DNA from: JAXGRD01 sp040766105
Lineage (GTDB): Bacteria; Bacillota; Clostridia; Peptostreptococcales; Anaerovoracaceae
Reading direction: 5' to 3'
Length of the DNA stretch: 64,000 nucleotides
Assembly: GCA_040766105.1 (NCBI GenBank)
Contig: JAXGRD010000004.1
Coordinates: 62,001-126,000 of the forward strand
Below, piece after piece: positions 17,593 through 26,597 of this stretch. A program made the translations under genes and the position numbers. The notes beneath the pieces were generated by a model. The model saw only the letters and a list, made by a program, of their open reading frames with translations. It made no database searches and was not told where the DNA came from. Numbering within the stretch: position 1 is the stretch's first letter; every line of letters begins with the position of its first letter.

Positions 17593-19181
17593 GTCAGCTG
17601 AAATCCTCTTTCTTCAAGATAGTTGTTTTGGGTCATGAACTTGGATATCGCATTATTTTCAGCAGACATCTGGGTTGAAGTAGCAGCTTGCAGCTTGGGA
17701 GAAATCGATGCTTTCTTTCCCTTGCTCTTCTCCACCAAGGCAATCATTTCCGGAGAAGTGGGCTTTCCAAAGTTGCTGAAGATTACCATTGCGATGGAAG
17801 AAATAACAACTCCTGCCAGGAAGGAATGAATATCTGTTTTCGCTTCCATTTCCAACAATGTCCAGAAGAAAGCCGTCCCTCCGCCCAATACCATGGACAC
17901 GCTGGAACCAGTAGCATTTGCCTTTGGCCACCACACAGCACAGACATAGCTGGGTAAAAATGCAGCTGCCATTACTCCGAAGGAGAAGACAACCAAGCCA
18001 AATACACCAGGTGGTTGAAGAATTGCGATGGTGATTCCTACGATACCAACAGCAATGATGGACATTCTGGAAACCAGTACAACGCTTTTGTCGGATGCAT
18101 TGGGTCTAAGCCATCTCTTATAAAAGTCGATGGAAACTAGGGTTCCAACCAGCAGCAACAAGGCTGCAACAGTACTCATGATAGCTGACATGATAGCTGT
18201 CAGTACCACAGCTGAAATAACTCCCGGGAACATCATGTCTGCCAGTCTGGGAATTACCATTTCATGTTCGTTGGATGCAATGTCCATTCCGGGTAGCATG
18301 ATAATTCCAATCAGACCAAGGATATATGGTGTGAAGCAGAACAATTGTGTCCAGATTGTTGCATAAACGACGGTAGTCTTAGCTACCTTTGGACTCTCCA
18401 TGGCCATGTGTTTGTTGACGCAATGAGGTAATCCCATGTAACCGATAAGGTAAATTAAGATAGCGCCTGCAATCATACCATAAGCACCTTCGTATTGAAG
18501 GTCTTTACCCCAAACACTTAAGTATGTAGGATCAATTGCTGCCAGTTTTGAGTTTAACCCGTTGAAGCCACCAATTTCAACCAGTGACAAAATCAATACG
18601 CCAATGAGGGCGCTAATCATGATGAAGCCTTGGATAACATCTGTCCAAGCAACTGCGAAGTAACCTCCCACGAAGGTGTAGATAAGGATAACTGTGACTC
18701 CTACAACCAGCCCTGCTTCCAGCGGAAAACCGAAGAGGCTGACCATTGTTTTACCGGACGCCAAGAATTGTGCAAGCACGTATCCACTGAGACCGAAAAT
18801 GGCAATCGCTACCGCAATAATTTTAACAGGAATGGATTGATATCTTTTTTCAAGATATTCAATAGGTGATATGGCATCCAATAGTTGAGAAAGTCTTCTC
18901 ATTCTACGTCCTAAAACAGAAACGTTGATTAATCCGCCGCCGGCATCTCCAACAGCATAAAATACAGCAAACCAACCAATGGAATAAGCCAAAGCCGGTC
19001 CACCCATGAACATGTAGCCACTCATTGCTGTCGTCTGAAGTGTAAGAGCAGTTACCAGAGGTCCCATGGAACGACCGCCTAACATAAAGTCTTCCGCTTT
19101 TTTTGCTCTCTTGTTCCAGTAGAGGCCCATGCCGATCATACCTACAAAGTAAATAATTAATACAACAATTTCTATACTCAC
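17586..19181 (-). CDS. sodium/solute symporter (SSS family)
   Basis: 531 residues with about 13 hydrophobic spans. The N-terminus (YFVGMIGMGLYWNKRAKKAEDFMLGGRSMG) is the SSS family hallmark, and AVAWTDVIQGFIMISALIG in the TM6 region is typical of proline/pantothenate-type members. It uses the sodium gradient to import a small solute, probably an amino or carboxylic acid, substrate unknown. Start is GTG 19181 with GGAGG upstream. That GTG overlaps the TGA of the small membrane gene (GTGA), a classic coupling overlap. Confidence 0.9.
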   Translation of the reverse strand: MSIEIVVLIIYFVGMIGMGLYWNKRAKKAEDFMLGGRSMGPLVTALTLQTTAMSGYMFMGGPALAYSIGWFAVFYAVGDAGGGLINVSVLGRRMRRLSQLLDAISPIEYLEKRYQSIPVKIIAVAIAIFGLSGYVLAQFLASGKTMVSLFGFPLEAGLVVGVTVILIYTFVGGYFAVAWTDVIQGFIMISALIGVLILSLVEIGGFNGLNSKLAAIDPTYLSVWGKDLQYEGAYGMIAGAILIYLIGYMGLPHCVNKHMAMESPKVAKTTVVYATIWTQLFCFTPYILGLIGIIMLPGMDIASNEHEMVIPRLADMMFPGVISAVVLTAIMSAIMSTVAALLLLVGTLVSIDFYKRWLRPNASDKSVVLVSRMSIIAVGIVGITIAILQPPGVFGLVVFSFGVMAAAFLPSYVCAVWWPKANATGSSVSMVLGGGTAFFWTLLEMEAKTDIHSFLAGVVISSIAMVIFSNFGKPTSPEMIALVEKSKGKKASISPKLQAATSTQMSAENNAISKFMTQNNYLEERGFQLTC

Positions 19182-19357
19182 TGATCAGCACCTCCCTCCC
19201 CATGTCTTCCTTTCAAACTCTGTTCGAACTCTGAGTCATCAATTTTCGCATCTTGTTTGGCCATAATTGCATAAACCACAAATGCTAATACAATATATAA
19301 AAAAGGCCAACTTAAAAAAGCAAAGAATGAGACTGCGGGTAATCCGATGATAGTCAT
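19178..19357 (-). CDS. small membrane protein paired with sodium symporter
   Basis: About 59 residues from ATG 19357, which has AAAGGAGG 7 bases upstream; a GTG at 19375 overlaps that ribosome site and is rejected. A single hydrophobic span (about residues 8-32, FFAFLSWPFLYIVLAFVVYAI) is followed by an acidic/charged tail. It is four-base coupled to the symporter that follows. Small one- or two-span proteins next to SSS symporters are known accessory subunits in several subfamilies; I infer the same role here. Confidence 0.72.
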   Translation of the reverse strand: MTIIGLPAVSFFAFLSWPFLYIVLAFVVYAIMAKQDAKIDDSEFEQSLKGRHGEGGADQ

Positions 19358-19408
19358 CTTGTTTCCTCCTTTCACATAAAAATTCTTTACCTGAATAAAG
19401 TCTAAAGC

Positions 19409-19445
19409 AAAAAAAGGGTATTGGCTATATGAACGGCCCCTTTTT
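19409..19445 (-). terminator. rho-independent terminator after the second symporter gene
   Basis: On the minus strand AAAAAGGG pairs with CCCTTTTT, followed by more T. It lies 38 bases past the stop of the 19483-20943 gene and before the small membrane gene. The loop of about 19 bases is long, so strength is moderate. Confidence 0.5.
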
Positions 19446-19482
19446 AACTAAACTTTATCCTTACCTTAACCTGTTCTTAAGG

Positions 19483-20943
19483 TTACTTTTGCGTGTTCAA
19501 AAAAAGTTTCCTATACTCAATGATTTTATCTTTTGTTTCCTGCTCCGGTTGCAATGCGATGCTGGCAGTAATAAAGGCAATTCCGTTCACTGCCAACCCA
19601 ATCACCCCACAGTAACTGTTATTTAAAGGGCTAAAAAATACTAAGAACAGGAAGATAAGCTCACCAAGAAACAATCCCCATATTGCACCTTTCCCTGTAG
19701 AGTTTTTCCAAAAAAGTGCCCCCACTACAGGGACAATGAGCTGTGACAAGCCTCCCAATGCCAATGTTCCCATATCAAAGATACTTTGGGGGATAACAAG
19801 AAGTATGAGGTAGGCAATGGCAGAGATGAATAGAACTGACCACTTTGCTACAGAAACAATGGATCTCTCGGGTAGGTTTTTCGAGAAGAACCTCTTATAA
19901 ATATCCACCGTAAACATCGTAGACATGGCATGTATTTGAGAGTTTGCAGTCGAGAAGATAGTTGCAGCTATGCCTAGAAAAATCAGCGTGCAAAATATTG
20001 GATTGGCATACTTCAGCATGAGGGTAGCTATAAGAGCATCCGTATTTTCCATGTCAGGCTCCAAGACAAGCCCGGCATTTCCGGCAAAAAAAGTGCCGAC
20101 ACAAATGATGGAGGAAAGGCAGAGAAGCAAGGGAAGGATTTCAAAGTTTCTCTCTTCCTTGGCCGCATGGTTTCTAATCCACATCTGAGGCCCCATAAAT
20201 GCCCCAACGGGGACAATAATAAACAGACAAATCCAAAGAATGCTTCTTCCCGAACTATTCAAGGTCACATATTCCATCCCTTTTTTCATCACCTCTTTGA
20301 ATACATATTCTGTGCCTCCGGCGAACCGCATGAGAAACAAACCCGATGCTAATATGGTCACAATAATGAACATCGCATAGAAGGCATCGGCCATGGTCAC
20401 GGCACGCAAACCGCCGGCCCAAAGGTAAATCACCAAAATGACGAAGAAGAGCAAGCCACTTACCTGCCAGGAAATATACCCCTTGGTGGCCACTTCAATG
20501 AGAAGCAGACCTCCAACCAACTGTAGTTCCAGATATAAGGTTGTGAAGATAAAGCTGATGATGGTTACAAGAATATTAAGCTTTTCCGAACCGTAGATAT
20601 CTTGAAAAAAATCCGTTGCCGTAATGTGTCCATTAATCTTCCCGTAGAACCATATCCTTCTTCCCACCACATAGAAGAGCAAGGCGAACAAAGCATCCCA
20701 GCCCACCGTTGTCATGTAGATGGGTCCTTGTTCGTAGAAATAAGATATCCCTCCCATAAAGGCAAAGGCACTCATCCATGTGGCAAAGACCGTGGCATAC
20801 ATGGGAAATATCCCCAATGTCCTACTTTGCAGAAAAAAGTTTTCCCCCGTGGGAAGTGCTTTCACTCTTGCGATTTCAGCAAAAAAAAGGGGCGCGAACA
20901 TGAATGCACAGGTAATAAGTAAGATGACGGAACTGAGAGGCAT
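19483..20943 (-). CDS. second sodium/solute symporter (SSS family)
   Basis: 486 residues with about 13 hydrophobic spans and the SSS features FFLQSRTLGIFPMYATVFATWMSAFAFMGG near the N-terminus and LYLWAGGLRAVTMADAFYAMFI in the TM6 region. It is only distantly similar to the neighbour at 17586-19181, so it likely carries a different solute. GAAGGAG precedes the ATG. It is divergent from the histidine kinase gene, 81 bases apart, which makes it a candidate target of that two-component system. Confidence 0.88.
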   Translation of the reverse strand: MPLSSVILLITCAFMFAPLFFAEIARVKALPTGENFFLQSRTLGIFPMYATVFATWMSAFAFMGGISYFYEQGPIYMTTVGWDALFALLFYVVGRRIWFYGKINGHITATDFFQDIYGSEKLNILVTIISFIFTTLYLELQLVGGLLLIEVATKGYISWQVSGLLFFVILVIYLWAGGLRAVTMADAFYAMFIIVTILASGLFLMRFAGGTEYVFKEVMKKGMEYVTLNSSGRSILWICLFIIVPVGAFMGPQMWIRNHAAKEERNFEILPLLLCLSSIICVGTFFAGNAGLVLEPDMENTDALIATLMLKYANPIFCTLIFLGIAATIFSTANSQIHAMSTMFTVDIYKRFFSKNLPERSIVSVAKWSVLFISAIAYLILLVIPQSIFDMGTLALGGLSQLIVPVVGALFWKNSTGKGAIWGLFLGELIFLFLVFFSPLNNSYCGVIGLAVNGIAFITASIALQPEQETKDKIIEYRKLFLNTQK

Positions 20944-21024
20944 GTGTTTCTCCTTCTTTAATATGCCTTTATTCTATCACAAAAATAGCATATAATATAC
21001 CGAAGGAATAGAAAGGAACATCCC

Positions 21025-22722
21025 TTGCATAGCAGTATCACAATTGGATTCATCATCATCACTATTGTAATCTCCTTCTCCTACTTCTATTTGTATCGCA
21101 AGAACAAAATGCAGTTCATGAAGCCGTGGGGGTTCTCTTGGCTTGCCCTCTCCCTAAGTTTGGTTTTCCTGCTGATTTACAATCAGACGGGACATCTTCC
21201 TTATTTGGAGATGCGCAAGGTAGTGGACATGTACAATTTGTTGTTTCTCCTCTCCGGTGTTTACAATTTCATGCACCTGCAGATACCCGGTTACTGGTAT
21301 CGATTTTCCTTATACATGGTGGTCTTATCCTTCATCGTCACATTTTATAATTTCGACCTATTGACCATGTACTATCCGGTGACGGTGTTTCAATTTTTCA
21401 TCGCAGGATCTATTTGCTATAACATCATTAAACGTTGGAATATGCCGTATTTCGAGCGTTTAATTATTACGGGTGCCTTCCTCCTTTGGGGATTCGGCAA
21501 CCCAACCCTCATGATACTGGAGCAGCATTGGAGCGAAAACTACATTCTCTATATAGGGGAATTGATTTTGGCTGTTCTCCTGCACTTCAGTATACTGATT
21601 GTCTACATCCAGCATATTACCAGAGAGCATGATCTGGAAGAGTATTTATACAAGAAGGTTGTGGATAACGCAAAGGATGCAATCCTTTATTACAAGTTCG
21701 TCCCCTATGAAGCCTTTGAATATGTGACACCTTCCATTCGGGAAATGACCGGTTATTCCGAAAAGCATTTCTACAAAAATCCTCGCCAGTATGTGGATCT
21801 GGTTGAACCGGAGTACTTAGAAGAAATCACGGATATCTTCCGGGGTCAGATTCTCCAGGACGGTGGTGATATCTTCAAGATTATTCGTAAAGACGGCACC
21901 ACCTTTTGGGGTGAAATCAATTCCTCCTTGGTCCACGACAAGGAAGGAAACCTTGTTGCCGTGGAGTGTATCCTCCGAAATATCACGGAAATGAAATCCG
22001 CACAGTTGGAACAGATTAAAGCCAAGGAGTCAAGGGATTTGCTTCTTTCCTATATCTCCCACGAGCTTCGTACACCGGTAACCTCCATTGCCGGCTACCT
22101 CACCGCCTTAAATGATGGTATAATAAAAGAACCGGAAGATATAAACAATGCCATGGACATCATTACCGGTAAGACTATGACCCTAAAAAATCTGATCGAT
22201 GATCTGGATGAACTGTCCAAGATGGAGACAAACCAATTTTCCTTTAACTTTATGACTTGCATGTTACCGGAGCTATGCCGGAACCTCATCTCAGGATATG
22301 TAAACGACATCGCCGCAACGGATCACGAGATCTCTCTATTTTTCGATGAGGACGGCTTAGCAGATCAATGGATTGTGGCAGATGAAATGCGCATCCGTCA
22401 GGTCTTCTCCAACTTACTGTCCAATGCGGATAAGTATACGGAGGGGAATTCCAAGTTGGACATCAGCTTTACTTTGGATAAGGATCGAGAAAACTTTCTA
22501 GTATCCGTAAAGGACAACGGACCCGGTATTCCCGAGGAAGATATCCGACATATCTTTGAGCGATTCTATCGAGGTCATGGTGTTGGAAAACCGGGTCGTG
22601 GCTTAGGTTTGACCATTTCCTCGGAAATCATCAAGTCTCATAACGGTACCATTGAGGCATCCAACAATTCCGATGCCGGATGTACATTCACCTTTACCAT
22701 ACCCCTTTACAACGTATATTAA
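21025..22722 (+). CDS. membrane sensor histidine kinase with PAS domain
   Basis: 565 residues; start is TTG 21025 with GAAAGGAA 6 bases upstream. About seven membrane spans occupy residues 5-195, then a PAS domain (about 205-320, ending ECILRNITEMK), a HisKA dimerisation helix with phospho-acceptor His346 in SYISHELRTPVTS, and an ATPase domain with N box (RQVFSNLLSNADKYTE), G1 (VKDNGPGIPEED) and G2 (GRGLGLTISSEI). It phosphorylates the response regulator that follows. The signal is unknown; the multi-span N-terminus suggests membrane or ligand sensing. A TATAAT at 20991-20996 is a possible promoter. Confidence 0.93.
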   Translation: MHSSITIGFIIITIVISFSYFYLYRKNKMQFMKPWGFSWLALSLSLVFLLIYNQTGHLPYLEMRKVVDMYNLLFLLSGVYNFMHLQIPGYWYRFSLYMVVLSFIVTFYNFDLLTMYYPVTVFQFFIAGSICYNIIKRWNMPYFERLIITGAFLLWGFGNPTLMILEQHWSENYILYIGELILAVLLHFSILIVYIQHITREHDLEEYLYKKVVDNAKDAILYYKFVPYEAFEYVTPSIREMTGYSEKHFYKNPRQYVDLVEPEYLEEITDIFRGQILQDGGDIFKIIRKDGTTFWGEINSSLVHDKEGNLVAVECILRNITEMKSAQLEQIKAKESRDLLLSYISHELRTPVTSIAGYLTALNDGIIKEPEDINNAMDIITGKTMTLKNLIDDLDELSKMETNQFSFNFMTCMLPELCRNLISGYVNDIAATDHEISLFFDEDGLADQWIVADEMRIRQVFSNLLSNADKYTEGNSKLDISFTLDKDRENFLVSVKDNGPGIPEEDIRHIFERFYRGHGVGKPGRGLGLTISSEIIKSHNGTIEASNNSDAGCTFTFTIPLYNVY

Positions 22723-22735
22723 GGAGCAAAAAACA

Positions 22736-23449
22736 ATGGCCAAGGAAAAAATATTAATCATCGATGATGAAAAAGCCATCAATAAACTGGTCTCTTCCTA
22801 TTTGATCAACAACCAATTTGAACCCTTCTCCGCCTATGACGGCAAAGGTGGGTTGGATCTCATCCGGGAAGAAAATCCGGATCTCATTATTTTGGATGTC
22901 ATGCTTCCCGACATAGAAGGTCCCGCCCTCTGCTTGGAAATCCGAAAGATCAGTGAAGCTCCGATCATTTTTTTGAGCTGCAAAACCCAGGAAATTGACA
23001 AGATCATCGCTCTTTCTTCCGGAGGGGACGATTATATGACGAAGCCCTTCATGCCTGGGGAATTGATTGCAAGAATCAAGGCGCACTTGAGAAGAAGGAA
23101 CAATTATTCCATGGACCCTACGGAACTGCGGGAACACATTTATCAATTTGATGATTTGAAAATTGATTTTGACACCTACGAACTGTTCATCGGCAACAAA
23201 GAGGTAAGCTTGACCACCATCGAATTTGAAATTCTCAAGATGCTCATTGAAAATCCCAGAAAGGTTTTCTCCGCAAAGCAGATATTTGAAAAGGTTTGGA
23301 AAGCCCAATGCATGGACAATGACACGAAAACCGTCATGGTCTATATTAGTAATCTTCGTAAAAAAATAGAGCCCAATCCGGAGAGCCCTAAATTTATTAT
23401 CACCGTTCGAGGAGTTGGTTACAAGTTTAACCAGAGTCTCTCGAAATAA
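22736..23449 (+). CDS. OmpR/PhoB-family response regulator
   Basis: About 237 residues. The start ATG 22736 follows AAGGAG that overlaps the kinase stop codon. The receiver domain has the acidic pair DD at 10-11, phospho-acceptor Asp54 (IILDVMLPD) and lysine in MTKPF; the C-terminal winged-helix DNA-binding domain carries KTVMVYISNLRKKIEP and VRGVGYKF. It acts as a transcription factor controlled by the kinase just upstream. Its last 23 bases overlap, in antisense, the end of the small gene at 23427-23654. Confidence 0.95.
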   Translation: MAKEKILIIDDEKAINKLVSSYLINNQFEPFSAYDGKGGLDLIREENPDLIILDVMLPDIEGPALCLEIRKISEAPIIFLSCKTQEIDKIIALSSGGDDYMTKPFMPGELIARIKAHLRRRNNYSMDPTELREHIYQFDDLKIDFDTYELFIGNKEVSLTTIEFEILKMLIENPRKVFSAKQIFEKVWKAQCMDNDTKTVMVYISNLRKKIEPNPESPKFIITVRGVGYKFNQSLSK

Positions 23450-23654
23450 ACGGCTTTCTGCCCCATCCTGTCTTGTAGGCATAGAAAAGCACGCAACACA
23501 GATATGCCCACCATAGGATGACATAACCGTAGATAAACGGAAATCCGAAGATGAATGGGTGCACTTGGTTCTTGATGAAGAACACACCGGGAAACTCAAT
23601 GGCACCCAATCCAATTAACAATAATGCAATTATTATCTTCTTCCTTCTATTCAC
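23427..23654 (-). CDS. small two-span membrane protein, DUF3311-like
   Basis: 75 residues. Two hydrophobic spans (about 7-27 and 40-62) flank the segment HPFIFGFPFIYGYVILWW, which recalls DUF3311, small partners of sodium symporters. No symporter is adjacent on the same strand, so it may have been separated from one or serve one of the two symporters at 17.6-20.9 kb. It begins 3 bases after the carboxyltransferase stop and its 3' end overlaps the response-regulator gene by 23 bases tail to tail. The family link is from memory of the pattern and is tentative. Confidence 0.6.
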   Translation of the reverse strand: MNRRKKIIIALLLIGLGAIEFPGVFFIKNQVHPFIFGFPFIYGYVILWWAYLCCVLFYAYKTGWGRKPFISRDSG

Positions 23655-23657
23655 ATC

Positions 23658-25055
23658 TTACACCGGATATACGGAGTTCTCTTCATCCAACAAGTTAAAG
23701 TCCAACTTGTATTTCTTTGCCGCTCTCGATTTGAAGAAGTCCTGTGCTACCTTGGGGAAGAATGCCTGTGTCAACACATCTTCTTCCTGTTCCATGTAGA
23801 CGGCACAGTCCTTTCTCGCCTGTTCCAATTCGGGTTTAATCAGGTCAGCCGGCCTCACGGTCACTTGTTCCTCATCACCTAAGATTTTCTTCACAACCTC
23901 TTCCTTGATGGGAACAGTGGTCTTACCATACATGCCCTTAACCAACTGTCTTGCCTCATTGGGGACCATCTTGTACCTTTCACCCATGAGAACGTTAAGA
24001 ACTGCCTGCGTTCCCACAATTTGGCTGGAAGGTGTTACCAGTGGCGGATAACCAAAGTCTTCACGCACCTTTGGCACTTCCTTCAATACATCATCAAATT
24101 TATCCATGGCACCGGCTTCCTTCAACTGGGAAACCAAGTTGGACAGCATGCCGCCGGGCACCTGGTACAGCAATGTGTTAATATCCACGCCCATAAGCTT
24201 GGTGGACAAGAGTCCGTTCTCGATGAACTTCTCTCTAATGGGTTTGAAATATTCACAGACCAAGTTCAGTGCATCCATATCCAAACCGGTGTCGTATTCT
24301 GTGTTCTTAAAGGCAGCAACCATGGGTTCTGTGGGTGGCTGGGATGTCCCCTCTGCAAAGGGAGAGATAGCCGTGTCGATAATATCCACACCGGCTTCTG
24401 CCGCCTTCATATAGGTCATACTTCCCAATCCACTGGTTGCATGGGTATGAAGTTCAATGGGAATGGAGATTTCGGACTTCAGCGCCTTCACCAAGTCATA
24501 GGTTTCATAGGGGTCCAAGAGACCTGCCATGTCCTTGATACAGAAGGAGTCCGCGCCCATCTGCTCCACTTCCTTACCCAGTGTTACGAACATATCGTTT
24601 GTGTGTACCGGACTGATGGTGTAGGAGACACATCCCTGGGCGTGACCGCCGTATTTCTTCGTTGCAGCGATGGCTGATTCCAGATTTCGAGTGTCGTTGA
24701 GGGCATCGAAGATTCGAATGATATCGATACCGTTACCGATAGCCTTGTTTACGAATTCTTCTACTACATCATCGGCATAATGCTTGTACCCCAAGAGGTT
24801 CTGACCTCTCAGAAGCATCTGCAGCTTGGTGTTCTTTATATTCTTCCGAATGACACGCAGTCTGTCCCATGGATCTTCATCCAAAAAACGCAGACAAGCA
24901 TCATAGGTCGCACCGCCCCACATCTCCAGGGCGTGATAACCTACGTTATCCATGGTTTCCAGAATTGGGACCATTTCTGCAGTTGACATTCTTGTTGCAA
25001 TCAACGATTGATGGCCGTCTCTCAGGACGGTTTCGGTAATTTTAACCTTGCTCAT
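23658..25055 (-). CDS. pyruvate/oxaloacetate carboxyltransferase subunit (OadA/PycB-like, no biotin domain)
   Basis: 465 residues. The carboxyltransferase TIM barrel begins with ITETVLRDGHQSLIATRM, the HMGL-like signature with metal-binding Asp, and includes IRIFDALNDTRNLE, SFCIKDMAGLLDPY and LHTHATSGLGSM, which supply the metal His pair and catalytic Lys. A conserved PYC-OADA helical domain follows, but the protein ends at YPV with no biotinyl-lysine domain (no AMKM), so the biotin carrier must be a separate protein. It is the catalytic part of an oxaloacetate decarboxylase or related transcarboxylase. GGAGG precedes the ATG. No other subunit gene is in the window. Confidence 0.9.
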   Translation of the reverse strand: MSKVKITETVLRDGHQSLIATRMSTAEMVPILETMDNVGYHALEMWGGATYDACLRFLDEDPWDRLRVIRKNIKNTKLQMLLRGQNLLGYKHYADDVVEEFVNKAIGNGIDIIRIFDALNDTRNLESAIAATKKYGGHAQGCVSYTISPVHTNDMFVTLGKEVEQMGADSFCIKDMAGLLDPYETYDLVKALKSEISIPIELHTHATSGLGSMTYMKAAEAGVDIIDTAISPFAEGTSQPPTEPMVAAFKNTEYDTGLDMDALNLVCEYFKPIREKFIENGLLSTKLMGVDINTLLYQVPGGMLSNLVSQLKEAGAMDKFDDVLKEVPKVREDFGYPPLVTPSSQIVGTQAVLNVLMGERYKMVPNEARQLVKGMYGKTTVPIKEEVVKKILGDEEQVTVRPADLIKPELEQARKDCAVYMEQEEDVLTQAFFPKVAQDFFKSRAAKKYKLDFNLLDEENSVYPV

Positions 25056-25078
25056 TTTTTCCTCCGTTTATAATCTAC

Positions 25079-26596
25079 TCACTTGTTCACTAAGTACTTC
25101 TGTACATAATCTACATCCGAGGGTGTATCGATATATTGGACTCCCCTTTTCTGTCTCGTCTCTCTTCCCTTTCCCGTGATGAGAATTATCGTATCTTCGT
25201 CAGCTCTTTCAATGGCTGTGCGAATGGCCTCTTCTCGATCCAGGATGATTTCGTACTTCCCTCCTTGTTCTTCTACATGTTTTGCGATTTCCTCGCTTAT
25301 TTTCAAAACCGGTTCTTCACCGGCGTCTTCTTCCGTAATGATGGAAAGATCCGCATGCTTGCCGGTAATATCTCCCAATTCTTTTCTTCTTCCCAATGCT
25401 TTCTTACCGGGGCAACCGTAGACAATGGTAATTTTCTTTCCCGGATGTTCCTTTTCCATGGAGTCAAAGAGAGATTGGAAGCTCATTTGATTGTGGGCAT
25501 AATCTACCAGAACCGTAATGGTCTCCGCTTCGTTGGTGAAGATTTCCATTCTGCCGCTGACCTTGGCTTTTTTCAATCCTTCTTTTATATTATCTAAAGG
25601 AATATTCAATCCGTATGCCATGGCGATGGCAGCCAGAGCATTGCTTACATTGAATAACCCCGTTAAGCCAATCCGGAACTCCTCATCAAAGCTATCACAT
25701 TTTACTTTGAAATCAATATGTCTTTTGCCCGGTCGAATCTCATAGGCAACCATATCCGCCCTGCTGTCTAAGTCTATGCCAAAGGTGATAATCTTCTCAA
25801 TTACCGGACTGTTTTCCGCTACATGGAGTATCTCAGGTGCAAAGCTGCTATCAAAATTAATTACCGCAGTCTTACACTGTTGAAACAGTATCTTTTTGGA
25901 ATTGCCGTAGTCTGCAAAGTCAGAGTGTTCCACATCGCTGATGTGGTCCTCCCCCAAATTGAGAAAACAGCCAATTTCAAAGATTACGCCCAAAGTTCTA
26001 TGGTATTTCAACGCTTGGCTAGAAACCTCCATGGACAAATACTCAATCTCGCTTTTCACCGCATTGTTCATGTGCTTGTGAAACATCATGGCTTCCGGCG
26101 TAGTCAGATGAGACTCTTCCGTTATGACGCCGTCATAATTATCTATGCCGGAGATAATGGCACTTTGGGGCTTTTTTTGATCCTTCAGATAATCATCCAA
26201 GATATATTTCATGAAATATGCCGTGGAAGATTTTCCTTTCGTTCCGGTGATTCCAACTATGTTAATTTTTTTCCATATCTGATTGTAGAAAAAGTCTGCA
26301 ATCACAGCCATGGCGATGCGAATATCCGTAACGATAATGAAGGGTGCCTCCACCGGATATTTCTCCTCACTGATGTACGCAAAGGCACCTTTGTTGATCG
26401 CCTCTGTCAAATACTCCGGCTTGAAATGGGCGCCCTTACACACAAACAAGGTATGATACTCAATGTCCTGAGAATCATAGGAAATAAATCGCACCCTTCC
26501 GGATGCCGACTCTTCAGAGACATTGCTTTCTCGTAGAATCCCCTTCTCTTCCAGCAAGGAAATATATTCTTGTAAAAGATGAAGATTTCCATCCAT
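25079..26596 (-). CDS. MurE-type UDP-MurNAc-tripeptide ligase
   Basis: About 505 residues from ATG 26596 (AGGAGG upstream). The three Mur-ligase domains are visible: N-terminal UDP-binding part, ATP loop GITGTKGKSSTAYF, central STTPEA-equivalent LTTPEAMMFHKHMN and EVSSQALKYHR, and C-terminal VDYAHNQMSFQSL. The diaminopimelate-selective DNPR motif is absent; the matching position reads TEEDAGEEP, closer to the lysine-type enzymes of streptococci as I remember them. It may add lysine or another diamino acid, or be a MurE paralogue. DUF975 gene ends 2 bases upstream. Confidence 0.85.
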   Translation of the reverse strand: MDGNLHLLQEYISLLEEKGILRESNVSEESASGRVRFISYDSQDIEYHTLFVCKGAHFKPEYLTEAINKGAFAYISEEKYPVEAPFIIVTDIRIAMAVIADFFYNQIWKKINIVGITGTKGKSSTAYFMKYILDDYLKDQKKPQSAIISGIDNYDGVITEESHLTTPEAMMFHKHMNNAVKSEIEYLSMEVSSQALKYHRTLGVIFEIGCFLNLGEDHISDVEHSDFADYGNSKKILFQQCKTAVINFDSSFAPEILHVAENSPVIEKIITFGIDLDSRADMVAYEIRPGKRHIDFKVKCDSFDEEFRIGLTGLFNVSNALAAIAMAYGLNIPLDNIKEGLKKAKVSGRMEIFTNEAETITVLVDYAHNQMSFQSLFDSMEKEHPGKKITIVYGCPGKKALGRRKELGDITGKHADLSIITEEDAGEEPVLKISEEIAKHVEEQGGKYEIILDREEAIRTAIERADEDTIILITGKGRETRQKRGVQYIDTPSDVDYVQKYLVNK

Positions 26597-26597
26597 A

